Below are positions 33,627-41,194 of a stretch of DNA of 64,000 nucleotides, one piece after another (the first letter of the stretch is position 1; every line of letters starts with the position of its first letter). A model generated the notes under the pieces. The model searched no databases and was not told the origin of the DNA. It was given only the letters and a program-made list of their open reading frames with translations. Where the stretch lies: contig NZ_WOCA01000003.1 in NCBI RefSeq assembly GCF_009728145.1, positions 124,001 to 188,000 on the forward strand, given 5' to 3'. The translations under genes were made by a program, and so were the position numbers. Source of the stretch: Ornithinibacillus caprae (lineage in GTDB: Bacteria; Bacillota; Bacilli; Bacillales; Amphibacillaceae).

Positions 33627-34415
33627 TTAAATCTTTCTAAATCGAAAAATTATAACTGGAGGGATCTCAGACCATTCAAATTTACTATTATCCTGCTCCT
33701 TTTTGAAACTAGGTTCTTCTATCCCGTCTAGAACGAAACATGATTCAAAAAATAGGTTCATATAATACGATAAGGAGCGATGAAACATAAAATGTGGCTG
33801 AGGTTGCCCTTTTATTCCAATAGCTTTATAGGGTTCAGGAGACAGATATTGTGATAATTGAATACTGTCTTTAGTAATCAAATTTCCATTGATATCTTCC
33901 GTTTCATGAATTTTTTTAACGCCAGGTGTCTGAAAGCAAGGATGTGTGATTGAGAAGACCATCTTTCCGTTTGGTTTTAATAACTTATGGAGTGCCTTTA
34001 TTAATGGGGTGATATCCGCTATATCCATTAAAGCCATATTAGCTACAGCGCTATCAAATCTTTCGTTTCCGAGTTCTAACAAATCGTCATAATTAGTTGC
34101 ATCGACGACTTTATAGTTAATTTGATTAAAATAATCCTTCGATCTATTTTCTGCTCGCTCTATCATCTTTGAACTATAATCAAACGCGACCACATCTGCT
34201 CCTAACTCCGCAAGTCTCCTTGAAAAATTCCCATTACCACAGGCGATATCTAGTATTGTATCGCCTTCTTTAGCCTTTAATAATTTTTCCGTGGATGGCC
34301 TTATTAGTTCTCGGTGAAATCTATTACTTCCTTCTCCCATATACTCATCCCAATAGTATGCATTTTGTTCCCATCTCGTTTTCGAATCCTGTGTTAGTTC
34401 CTTCCATTCACTCAA
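33627..34415 (-). CDS. Class I SAM-dependent methyltransferase
   Basis: A 262-residue methyltransferase: GDTILDIACGNGNFSRRLAE is motif I (about 51-70), VVAFDYSSKMIERAENRSKD motif II, YKVVDATNYDDLLEL the adenine-binding segment, ANMALMDIADITPLIKALHK and LLKPNGKMVFSITHPCFQTP the later motifs. The THPCF signature is common in a large Bacillus branch of unknown substrate. GGAGGACCTCAATTG precedes the start. Confidence 0.92.
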   Translation of the reverse strand: MSEWKELTQDSKTRWEQNAYYWDEYMGEGSNRFHRELIRPSTEKLLKAKEGDTILDIACGNGNFSRRLAELGADVVAFDYSSKMIERAENRSKDYFNQINYKVVDATNYDDLLELGNERFDSAVANMALMDIADITPLIKALHKLLKPNGKMVFSITHPCFQTPGVKKIHETEDINGNLITKDSIQLSQYLSPEPYKAIGIKGQPQPHFMFHRSLSYYMNLFFESCFVLDGIEEPSFKKEQDNSKFEWSEIPPVIIFRFRKI

Positions 34416-34512
34416 TTGAGGTCCTCCTTGTAAACATACATAAATCTATTTAAATTGTAACTGCAATACAAATTATTATATCTTTATCATTCATCATTAT
34501 TGAATTAGAATA

Positions 34513-34974
34513 CTAGTTAATATTTGGGTCATCTAATTTATTGTTTAACGTACTTTCCCAACAAGGTTCTTTATTACCTTTCAGTAAATTATTGATTATC
34601 TTTCTCAAGGGATATGGTTGTAATTCTCCTAATTCATCCTCACTACACCAAAAAAACTCTATATGGGGCTCCATTGATTTCGGACTTGTACTTACTTGTA
34701 AAATTTCACTATTTATACTAAATATCTGGTTTATTTCACAATTTAATACCCCTCGTTTCATCCATTTATGTTCTACCAATCCAAGGAAATCACTTACCAC
34801 ACAACTAACTCCAAGCTCTTCCCTAACTTCTCTTATTAGCGCATCCTTCGCACTCTCTCCAAATTCAATGTGTCCACCTGGAAGAAACGTATTTTTATAG
34901 CCAATAGCGTGAGCGACTAATATTTTATTTTCTTTAGATAATATTCCTCTTGCTAAATGATGAAATGGCTTCAT
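34513..34974 (-). CDS. Nudix hydrolase
   Basis: A 153-residue Nudix protein. The box GGHIEFGESAKDALIREVRE plus ELGV (about 33-56) fits Gx5Ex7REUxEExGU exactly. It should hydrolyse a nucleoside diphosphate linked to another moiety, using Mg2+ bound by the box glutamates. WCSEDELGELQPYPLRKI follows as in many Bacillus Nudix proteins. Start preceded by AGGTGGAGGTGATAG. Confidence 0.93.
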   Translation of the reverse strand: MKPFHHLARGILSKENKILVAHAIGYKNTFLPGGHIEFGESAKDALIREVREELGVSCVVSDFLGLVEHKWMKRGVLNCEINQIFSINSEILQVSTSPKSMEPHIEFFWCSEDELGELQPYPLRKIINNLLKGNKEPCWESTLNNKLDDPNIN

Positions 34975-35350
34975 ATCACTATCACCTCCACCTACTTTAT
35001 ATTAGTTGAAAGAAAGAGCACGAAACAAATCCTATAAGAAACTCACCTAATCCACTCTTCATACTAATCCGCATATTATGGTCAGTTCCTTATCCATTGA
35101 TATAGATGGAGGACTAAAACTAGCCCCTGCATTTCTGTTAAATCAACGTACTTCCATACTAACATAATATTCCAAAAATATTATTATATTTTTTCAGAAA
35201 AGTTGGTATACGTCAAATACTTACGATGAATGCCTTTGTTACACTTATGCAGAAGAGGGAGCTTATACTTTTGTATCTCCCCAAAATAAAAGACGATCGA
35301 GCTGGTGATCGCCTTGTTTTACCCTGGTATTTATTTGAGAATATCCTTAT
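34975..35350. other. Intergenic stretch with a full family-B module
   Basis: 376 nt between the Nudix gene and the SpoIIP-like gene. The right half is filled by the most complete copy of the family-B module; the left part (34985-35150) shows no gene or clear motif. Confidence 0.6.
35153..35325. repeat. Family-B intergenic module, copy 10 (most complete)
   Basis: All three parts occur in order: the box CATACTAACATAATATTCC at 35155-35173 with AAAAATATTATTA; the TGAATGCCTTTGTTACACTT / ATGCAGAAGAGGG segment around 35229-35262 with a partial returning arm; and the hairpin GACGATCGAGCTGGTGATCGCC at 35292-35313 followed by TTGTTTT. Read leftward the hairpin lies 26 nt past the SpoIIP-like stop codon. 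This copy defines the family. Confidence 0.8.
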
Positions 35351-36253
35351 CTATTTTTTTACTACTTGTTCAATTACCTCAGCAAAAGCTTCTGCAGTTC
35401 TATAGCCTTCTTCTAATGTATTTTCTACACCTCCAATTAATAATAAAACGGATTGATCTAATAGGTCTTGATTATAGTTATTTTGCTCATCTTTATTTAC
35501 TGACGAAAATATTGAAATCCCACTTGATAATCCTGGATACATCTCTTCTGTTTTCTCATGCAGGATTTCTGCAAACCTCTGGTTTTCCTCAAAGTTTTCA
35601 TTTGCACTTGAAACCATGAATGTAATTTTTGCATAATCTACTCCACTAATTTCCTGGGTTGTTACCATCCTCTCATTTGAATCCCTGTGTATATCAAAAG
35701 CAATATTTACATTATTATCTTGTAAAGTTTGTTCTAGTACTTCTCTTGATATGGAATATGATTGTTCATAGGGTAATCCACGTTCCACTAATTCATTTTG
35801 AAAATCACTTGAATTATGGATGGTGCTGATATTTCTTTTTTCTAATTCCTGGCTTAGTCTATCTCCAATTAATGTTATATTTAGGGTATTGTGGTTAGCA
35901 TCTTGAGGGGCATCTGCATTAATCTCAGGAATAAACGATTCTTTACTGTGTGTATGGTATATATATATTGAAGACTCTGAACCTGAAAACGGGGCTTGTA
36001 TGTTGTTTTCTCCAAAGGAATTTATCGTATGGATTGCCGATTCCTTTCCACCAAATAAGAACAACCATGATAGCGTGATCGCAAATAAAACAATGCCACT
36101 AGCTGCAAACGATGATCGCTTTACAACCTTTTTTTTGTTGATTCTTTTTGCCTTTTTCATTAGTTTTTTTTCAGTTTCAGAAACGAATTCTTGGTTTGGC
36201 TCTAAAGGGTACGTTTCTTTGATCAGTTCAAAGATTTCCTTATCAGTTAGCAT
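35351..36253 (-). CDS. SpoIIP-domain membrane protein, probable ECF anti-sigma
   Basis: A 300-residue protein in three parts: a cytoplasmic N-terminus of about 47 residues (LIKETYPLEPNQEFVSETEK, then a basic stretch), one membrane helix (about 48-68), and an outside SpoIIP-type domain. The amidase motifs are present: IYHTHSKES (about 98-106), FDIHRDS (186-192), QNNYNQDLLDQS and IGGVENT (273-279). SpoIIP proteins cleave peptidoglycan. The gene overlaps the ECF sigma gene by 11 nt and has anti-sigma topology, so it probably senses the wall and holds the sigma factor. That role is inference. Confidence 0.85.
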   Translation of the reverse strand: MLTDKEIFELIKETYPLEPNQEFVSETEKKLMKKAKRINKKKVVKRSSFAASGIVLFAITLSWLFLFGGKESAIHTINSFGENNIQAPFSGSESSIYIYHTHSKESFIPEINADAPQDANHNTLNITLIGDRLSQELEKRNISTIHNSSDFQNELVERGLPYEQSYSISREVLEQTLQDNNVNIAFDIHRDSNERMVTTQEISGVDYAKITFMVSSANENFEENQRFAEILHEKTEEMYPGLSSGISIFSSVNKDEQNNYNQDLLDQSVLLLIGGVENTLEEGYRTAEAFAEVIEQVVKK

Positions 36254-36781
36254 TTTTCACAACCTCCCTAACATCAATATTTATTCTTCTTCTAAGATCC
36301 TTCAAAGCCCTATGATAATTTACTTTCACCTTAGATTCACTATACTGAAGGATTTCTGCTGTTTCTTTAATGGATAATTCGTTTATCCCCCTCAGTATTA
36401 CTACAACCCTATAAGTAGGTTTTAACTTTGAAATAGCATCATGGACAAGTTCTTTCAGTTCATTTTGTACCATAAGTTCATTTGGTTCCTTATCATTTGA
36501 TGGCAATTGTTTAAAGAAAGCATCCTTAAGAATAGAGGTGAATTTTTCTTTCGATAATGATCAATAGCTACATGTTTAGCTATTGAAAAAATCCAGGTTT
36601 TTAATTTAGTATCCGTATTATAATTTTCTAAACTATTTAAAACGCGAATAAATACTTCTTGTGTTAAATCTTCCGCATCGTTTCGATCACCAGTAAAACT
36701 AATTAGAAATCTATATACATCTAAATAATAATCGTTATAAATACTTCGTATACACTCTTCTAGGTTATCTATATCAAGCAT
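36243..36781 (-). pseudogene. ECF sigma factor gene with one-base frameshift
   Basis: The first frame gives sigma region 2 (IYNDYYLDVYRFLISFTGDR, NDAEDLTQEVFIRVLNSLEN, LKTWIFSIAKHVAIDHYRKK). The second gives region 4 (ELVHDAISKLKPTYRVVVIL, RGINELSIKETAEILQYSES, KVKVNYHRALKDL). The break is at the A-run 36544-36548, where five A stand for a likely six (YRKK-KFTSIL). Adding one A makes 540 nt, exactly 180 codons. Everything else is intact and the downstream partner is whole, so a sequencing error or a very recent mutation is plausible. Confidence 0.85.
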
Positions 36782-36815
36782 AAATCTCCCCCCTCATTTA
36801 TGTATTCAATTATAA

Positions 36816-36842
36816 TTCGTATGATGTTCTTGAAAAGTTACA
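36816..36842 (-). promoter_or_regulatory. Possible ECF-type autoregulatory promoter
   Basis: On the minus strand TGTAAC (complement of 36837-36842) and CGAA (complement of 36816-36819) are 17 nt apart, 35 nt upstream of the sigma factor ATG. TG-AAC with a CG-containing -10 is the general look of Bacillus ECF promoters, which usually drive their own genes. The match is loose. Confidence 0.45.
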
Positions 36843-36880
36843 GTGAATTTTATATTTTATTAACCTATAACTCTTTCTTC

Positions 36881-36922
36881 GTAATAAAGAAGACCACACA
36901 GTTAATAACTATACGTGTGGTC
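36881..36922 (-). terminator. Terminator after the gene at 37025
   Basis: Exact 8-nt arms GACCACAC (36892-36899) and GTGTGGTC (36915-36922); read leftward they are followed by TTCTTTATTAC. It lies about 100 nt past the stop at 37025. Confidence 0.7.
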
Positions 36923-37024
36923 CACTTTCTTGCTTTATTTAGCCTTTTACCCATACAAAAAATAAAATCACTTTGAAAAAACAACTACATTTTAGTTCTT
37001 TTATTGAACCTCAATAGTTTGTAA

Positions 37025-37477
37025 TCAGCCACCTAAGATACTATCAAACGCTTCTTCCCATAATATAGTGCCTTTTTCATCAAACGCTTCAATTTTCATT
37101 TTATCTGGTTCTTCTAAAATTGATTTCCTTTTATATTCAAATATACAGTACCACACAGACATATCATCATTGATTTTGATCATATTCGTTTCATGCATTT
37201 GCTCATTTACAAATACTTGTACTGTTTTAATATCAATATTTCTAATCACGCCACCTAGAGAATAGTGATCCGGATCAGTCCCTCCATACCAGTTAATTCC
37301 TTCAACTGGATCTAAAGAACCAATTGACAGGCTTTTTATATAGCCTTCTTCTTTTGATGAAACAACTAGATTTGTACCTACCTCGTCTCTTTCAACAGGT
37401 TCTACAAAATAATTCGCTATAATTACGAAGGAGATTATGGATGTAATGAAGAGAATTGTTTTTTTATTGTTTTTCAA
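37025..37477 (-). CDS. Membrane-anchored protein of unknown function
   Basis: About 150 residues. TTG at 37477 follows GGGGGGACCGGA and gives an N-terminal basic start and a signal/anchor helix (KKTILFITSIISFVIIANYF). The outside domain reads YIKSLSIGSLDPVEGINWYG, then HETNMIKINDDMSVWYCIFE and DKMKIEAFDEKGTILWEEAF, a beta-rich small domain. No family recognised. Independent leftward unit with its own terminator. Confidence 0.65.
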   Translation of the reverse strand: MKNNKKTILFITSIISFVIIANYFVEPVERDEVGTNLVVSSKEEGYIKSLSIGSLDPVEGINWYGGTDPDHYSLGGVIRNIDIKTVQVFVNEQMHETNMIKINDDMSVWYCIFEYKRKSILEEPDKMKIEAFDEKGTILWEEAFDSILGG

Positions 37478-37550
37478 TCCGGTCCCCCCTATTTGAGTCA
37501 AAGTGTATTCTCTTCAGGAGCATTACTTCCAAGTAATAACTATAATATCA

Positions 37551-37660
37551 TCAAAAAATGCTTTTCAATTCTTCCTTTAGGAAAGGAGTATCTGCCCTAT
37601 TTTCTAAAAACTCACAAGTGAGCTTAACAAGGTTAATATATTCATTATGTATCTTCTTTT
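37551..37660 (-). pseudogene. Short 3' gene fragment
   Basis: An open frame overlapping the Nudix stop codon reads NEYINLVKLTCEFLENRADT then PFLKEELKSIF and ends at TGA 37551-37553. The composition looks coding, but no start codon or ribosome site exists, so it is probably the tail of a gene whose front was lost. Family not recognised. Confidence 0.3.
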
Positions 37661-38073
37661 AACAACATATTTGCTTGTTTTATATTTTCTATTAAATAGT
37701 CAGGTAAATCTGTATCGTTTAAAATATCAGGAGTTGTCATCCATAAGACAGCATCCACTTCATCCGTGCTCTTAGCATAAGGATCACCTAATTTAGGGTG
37801 ACATAGAAACACTATGTCAATGACATGAAGTCCTGAATCCGTAACAAATGAAGAACTATTAACATACTTTAAACCTGTCACTTCTATTCCTACTTCTTCA
37901 GCTATTTCTCGGTGTAACGTCCTTTCCAATATATCAGCCGATACACCCTCAATTTCACATTTTCCACCTACAAGAGAAAGGGAACCACCCGCGTGCTCCT
38001 CTTTTTTACTTCTTCGTATTAAGAGCCATTTGCCATCTCGATAAATTGCACCTTCCACATTTACTATAAACAT
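37645..38073 (-). CDS. Nudix hydrolase
   Basis: A 142-residue Nudix protein: GAIYRDGKWLLIRRSKKEEH is the first strand pair and VGGKCEIEGVSADILERTLH with REIAEEVGI the Nudix helix. The loop between the first Gly and the RE dyad is longer than the standard Gx5Ex7RE pattern, but REIAEEVG keeps the metal-binding glutamates. Later HVIDIVFLCHPKLGDPYAKS and DEVDAVLWMTT are typical. Substrate unknown. Confidence 0.88.
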   Translation of the reverse strand: MFIVNVEGAIYRDGKWLLIRRSKKEEHAGGSLSLVGGKCEIEGVSADILERTLHREIAEEVGIEVTGLKYVNSSSFVTDSGLHVIDIVFLCHPKLGDPYAKSTDEVDAVLWMTTPDILNDTDLPDYLIENIKQANMLLKEDT

Positions 38074-38192
38074 AGAATCCCCCTAAAAATTGGCGTTATC
38101 ATAATTAATAACTTCGAATAATTACTTACAGTTTTTTTATGTAACTCTGTATATCAGTATCTATCAATTCGATAGTTCTAGTTGTTGATTAC

Positions 38193-38615
38193 TTACAGTT
38201 TAGATAAAGCCTTATTAACATCATTCCATTCGTAAACAAGAAGGTTCAACTCGGCACCACCAACAGTAAAAGCAGAACTCCGTATTTTTTTATGAGGCAC
38301 ACCCGTTTCTATAATAAATTTGGTTTTCAATTTGAATGCGATTATCTCATGTTGCATGAATAAAAATAGATATAGGTATTTTTCTTCTTCAATAGAAGAA
38401 GCAGAATACCTGTTACTTTTATCTCACAAAGTGATTATTCTTTCTTTTCCTTTCACTATACGTAAGATCTCAGAAACTGCCATTGCAATACTAGCATTGA
38501 GCATCCAAACAATGTCCAGACTAACCCCATTCCATCAAAATCTCCCAAGAAATTCAATACAAATAAAATAAAGTGCAAATATTATTAGTCCAAATATAAA
38601 TAAGAATATCTACAA
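38193..38615 (-). pseudogene. Decayed membrane protein gene with three in-frame stops
   Basis: GGAGG at 38623-38627 precedes TTG at 38615. A single frame runs 423 nt to TAA at 38193-38195, interrupted by TAG (codon 2) and two TGA codons. The pieces read IFLFIFGLIIFALYFICIEF, WNGVSLDIVWMLNASIAMAV, DKSNRYSASSIEEEKYLYLF and FTVGGAELNLLVYEWNDVNK. No frameshift is needed, so these are point nonsense mutations in a protein of about 140 residues with one or two membrane helices. Family not recognised. The 38616-38771 gap shows nothing further. Confidence 0.6.
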
Positions 38616-38771
38616 AACTATACCTCCATTAAACTGTTTCAATAGTTGTAAAATATCTTTTCATTATATCTATAATTTATGATAGTACATTTTTGATCAT
38701 TTTTTATCGGTCAGCTGTGGACACCTTGTATATAAAAAAGAGGCTGCTTTGTTCAATTCTCCTATTACTTA

Positions 38772-39674
38772 TTACAGGAAGGCTTTCACCTGTTCCAGAA
38801 AATTCTCTTCCTCTTCGATATGTGCGTAGTGAGAAGAATTTGGAAACTCTATGTATTTACTATTTTTTATATTAGACATAAACAATTCCGCTTGTCCTAC
38901 TGAAATTCCATCATACTTTCCACTTAAAATAAGTGTTGGACAATTTATTTCCTTCAATCTTTCACAAATATTATAGTTAGACATTTCTTTATTTCTCTCT
39001 GGATCCCATATTAATTGATTTGTTCGTGTGTCTTTATCTTTTAGTGATTCCGATAAATACTTTGGATACTCAACTCTACAATAATAAAGGCTGTTATATT
39101 TATTGATGAATCCTTCCATTTCATCTTGAGAAATTTTTATCCCTTCATTCATTCTCTTGTCAAACTGTTTTAAGTCATCCGGAAAGTATTCTTTTTTAAA
39201 CTTTTCTCTTTCCTTAAGACAGTGCTCCCAATCAGCAATCCCGCTGTGTAAAATTAAACTTCGTATGCTTTCCGGATATTCTAAAGCAATATGGACTCCC
39301 AAAATCGTCCCCCAAGAATGACCCAAAATATGAAATTTAGTTATTCCTAATTCCGTGACAACCGAATTAAATTGTTCCAAAAAATCTTTTATGTTTAATG
39401 AATGGAAATAGTTGGACCTTGTCGAGTTTCCACTACCTATTTGATCATAAGCAATGACTAGTCTTGTTTCAGCTAGTTTTAATAATGGAGTTAATGTCTT
39501 AAATGAGAGCCCAGGTCCCCCTGCCAAAAGAATAATTGGAGTATCATCTAATTGTGGAGATCTAGGTGAATGAATTTCATAGTAAGTCTTGTAGTTTTTA
39601 CTCTCTATAAATCCTTCTTTTCTATTAATCAAGTCAAAATAAATACTATTATCATACAAGTAAGATCCCTCCAA
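38772..39674 (-). CDS. Proline iminopeptidase-like alpha/beta hydrolase (S33)
   Basis: A 300-residue hydrolase: PIILLAGGPGLSFKTLTPLL carries the HGGPG-like oxyanion turn (here AGGPG), VIAYDQIGSGNSTRSNYFH the DQxGxGxS motif, ITKFHILGHSWGTILGVHIA the nucleophile Ser in GHSWG (about 128-132), TLILSGKYDGISV the acid and NSSHYAHIEEEENF the His. These are hallmarks of the prolyl iminopeptidase family S33. Exact peptide or ester substrate unknown. Confidence 0.92.
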   Translation of the reverse strand: MEGSYLYDNSIYFDLINRKEGFIESKNYKTYYEIHSPRSPQLDDTPIILLAGGPGLSFKTLTPLLKLAETRLVIAYDQIGSGNSTRSNYFHSLNIKDFLEQFNSVVTELGITKFHILGHSWGTILGVHIALEYPESIRSLILHSGIADWEHCLKEREKFKKEYFPDDLKQFDKRMNEGIKISQDEMEGFINKYNSLYYCRVEYPKYLSESLKDKDTRTNQLIWDPERNKEMSNYNICERLKEINCPTLILSGKYDGISVGQAELFMSNIKNSKYIEFPNSSHYAHIEEEENFLEQVKAFL

Positions 39675-39714
39675 ATCTAAAAAACTTATAAAAATAGTTT
39701 AATAATTACATATT

Positions 39715-39770
39715 TCAATAATAACATAACATTCCGACAATATAAGCAAGGAAAGGGTGATCTCTTTTTG
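39715..39770. repeat. Family-B intergenic module, copy 11, diverged
   Basis: CAATAATAACATAACATTCC at 39716-39735 with two differences from the consensus, then AAGGGTGATCTCTTTTTGG as a partial hairpin. It is the rightmost family-B copy in the window. Confidence 0.6.
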
Positions 39771-39796
39771 GTGAAAAGTGCCTGTGTTTACTTAGT

Positions 39797-39832
39797 AAAA
39801 AGACTACTAATTGCGTATTTAGTAGTCTTTTT
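39797..39832. terminator. Bidirectional terminator
   Basis: Perfect 13-nt arms AAAAAGACTACTA (39797-39809) and TAGTAGTCTTTTT (39820-39832). Read leftward it ends the AlaX-like gene (stop at 39878). Confidence 0.85.
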
Positions 39833-39877
39833 GTGTGTTATAGACCTAGACCTGCTATCACCTTTTGGTGTTTATTT

Positions 39878-41074
39878 CTAGATACTCTTCACTAACTTCT
39901 CCATTAACCCTTCAGCAGATACTAATTTATCTCCGCCACCTTGTGCAATCGAATCTGTTCCTCCGCCTTTACCGTTAATTATAGGTAGAACTTGTTTCAC
40001 TAACTGATTCATGGATAAAGACAGATCTGATCCTTTCGCACAAACCATTTGTAGCTTTTGAACATTTTCATTTACGAATAACACGACAGTATCATTCGTA
40101 TTGGCAACGATCACCTTTGCTAGGTGCTGAAGCTCTGGAACTGGTCGATTTTGAAAGACCGCTTGAACCATTTTTTGACCATTAATAAGCTGTGCTTGTT
40201 CAAGCAATGCTTTTGCCTCGTACTTGATCAAATGCATCTTTAAATCTGTAATTTCTTTTTCATACTGCTTTGATTGCTGTAATACTTGGTTTGCTGCTTT
40301 CTCCAAGTTTTCTTGTGGAGCACTTAATAATGAGGTTAAACCTTGGATTACTTGGTGTTTTTCAGAAAGTTGTTTCATAACTCTTTTCCCGCAAACGAAA
40401 TATACTCGAGTTTTTTTCTTCTGTTTTTCCCAATGCAAGACTTTAATTGCGCTTACTTGTCCAGTTGTACTCGGGTGTGTGCCTCCGCAACCATTATAAT
40501 CAAACTCAGGAATAATAACGAGACGAATATTTTCCGATACAGACAATTCTTTTCTCAGTTTATAATTGGAAAGCTCCTCTTCTGTAACCCATTTGGTTTC
40601 GATTGGACGATTATCCAATATCATATCATTTGCTAGGTTCTCGACACGAGTTGCTTCTCCTTCTGAAAGGTTCGCTACATCCAGATCAATGGAACATATT
40701 TCTTTTCCTAAATGGAAACTAGCCGTCTTATAATCAAATTCCTCAACAAATGCTGCAGACAATATATGCTGTCCAGCATGTTGTTGCATATGGTCAAAAC
40801 GCCGCTCCCACTCTATTTCTCCCGTACACATTGTATCAATTTCGATTGGTTCTTCGGTAAAGTGCCTAATTTCCCCCTCAATTTCCTCTACTCCGTATAC
40901 ATTTATATCGTTTAACATCCCTAAGTCATGAGGCTGTCCGCCACCCGTTGGATAAAAAGCTGTTTGATCTAGTACGACATAATAGCGCCCTTGATCATCT
41001 ATTTCTGATTTCAATACATTTGCTGTAAATGATGTAATGTATTGGTCTTGATAATATAATTTTTCTGAATTCAT
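39878..41074 (-). CDS. Alanyl-tRNA editing protein, AlaX-L type with DHHA1 domain
   Basis: About 398 residues. The N-terminal third resembles the AlaRS beta-barrel (VLDQTAFYPTGGGQPHDLG). The editing site has HAGQH (about 99-103) and NGCGGTHPSTTGQV (about 195-208), the zinc-binding HxxxH and CxxxH. The C-terminal part is a coiled region plus DHHA1 with INGKGGGTDSIAQGGG. It should deacylate mischarged Ser- or Gly-tRNAAla. ATG at 41074 and GTG at 41083 are both possible starts after AAAAGGTG. Confidence 0.92.
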   Translation of the reverse strand: MNSEKLYYQDQYITSFTANVLKSEIDDQGRYYVVLDQTAFYPTGGGQPHDLGMLNDINVYGVEEIEGEIRHFTEEPIEIDTMCTGEIEWERRFDHMQQHAGQHILSAAFVEEFDYKTASFHLGKEICSIDLDVANLSEGEATRVENLANDMILDNRPIETKWVTEEELSNYKLRKELSVSENIRLVIIPEFDYNGCGGTHPSTTGQVSAIKVLHWEKQKKKTRVYFVCGKRVMKQLSEKHQVIQGLTSLLSAPQENLEKAANQVLQQSKQYEKEITDLKMHLIKYEAKALLEQAQLINGQKMVQAVFQNRPVPELQHLAKVIVANTNDTVVLFVNENVQKLQMVCAKGSDLSLSMNQLVKQVLPIINGKGGGTDSIAQGGGDKLVSAEGLMEKLVKSI

Positions 41075-41194
41075 CTGTTTCACGCACCTTTTAATCTGAG
41101 GTTTAACTGTTTGAAGAAGAATATTTCTCCCCTACCTCTTCTCATCATCCAAATGTAGAATACCATAAGATACTCTGTTTATCATAGCGGTATT

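Noticed and set aside
36544-36548. Programmed -1 frameshift in the ECF sigma gene
   Set aside because: The context is not a standard X-XXY-YYZ slippery site and the five-A run is short for transcriptional slippage; a lost base fits better.
38320-38571. Rightward 83-codon frame
   Set aside because: It is antisense to the nonsense-ridden leftward gene at 38193-38615, which has the better ribosome site and more protein-like composition.
7512-39735. Classical integron attC sites
   Set aside because: The box lacks the RYYYAAC/GTTRRRY core in the right form and there is no integrase in the window; only the array-like layout is similar.
592-39770. CRISPR array
   Set aside because: The recurring units are thousands of bases apart with genes between, not short repeats with uniform spacers, and no cas genes are visible.
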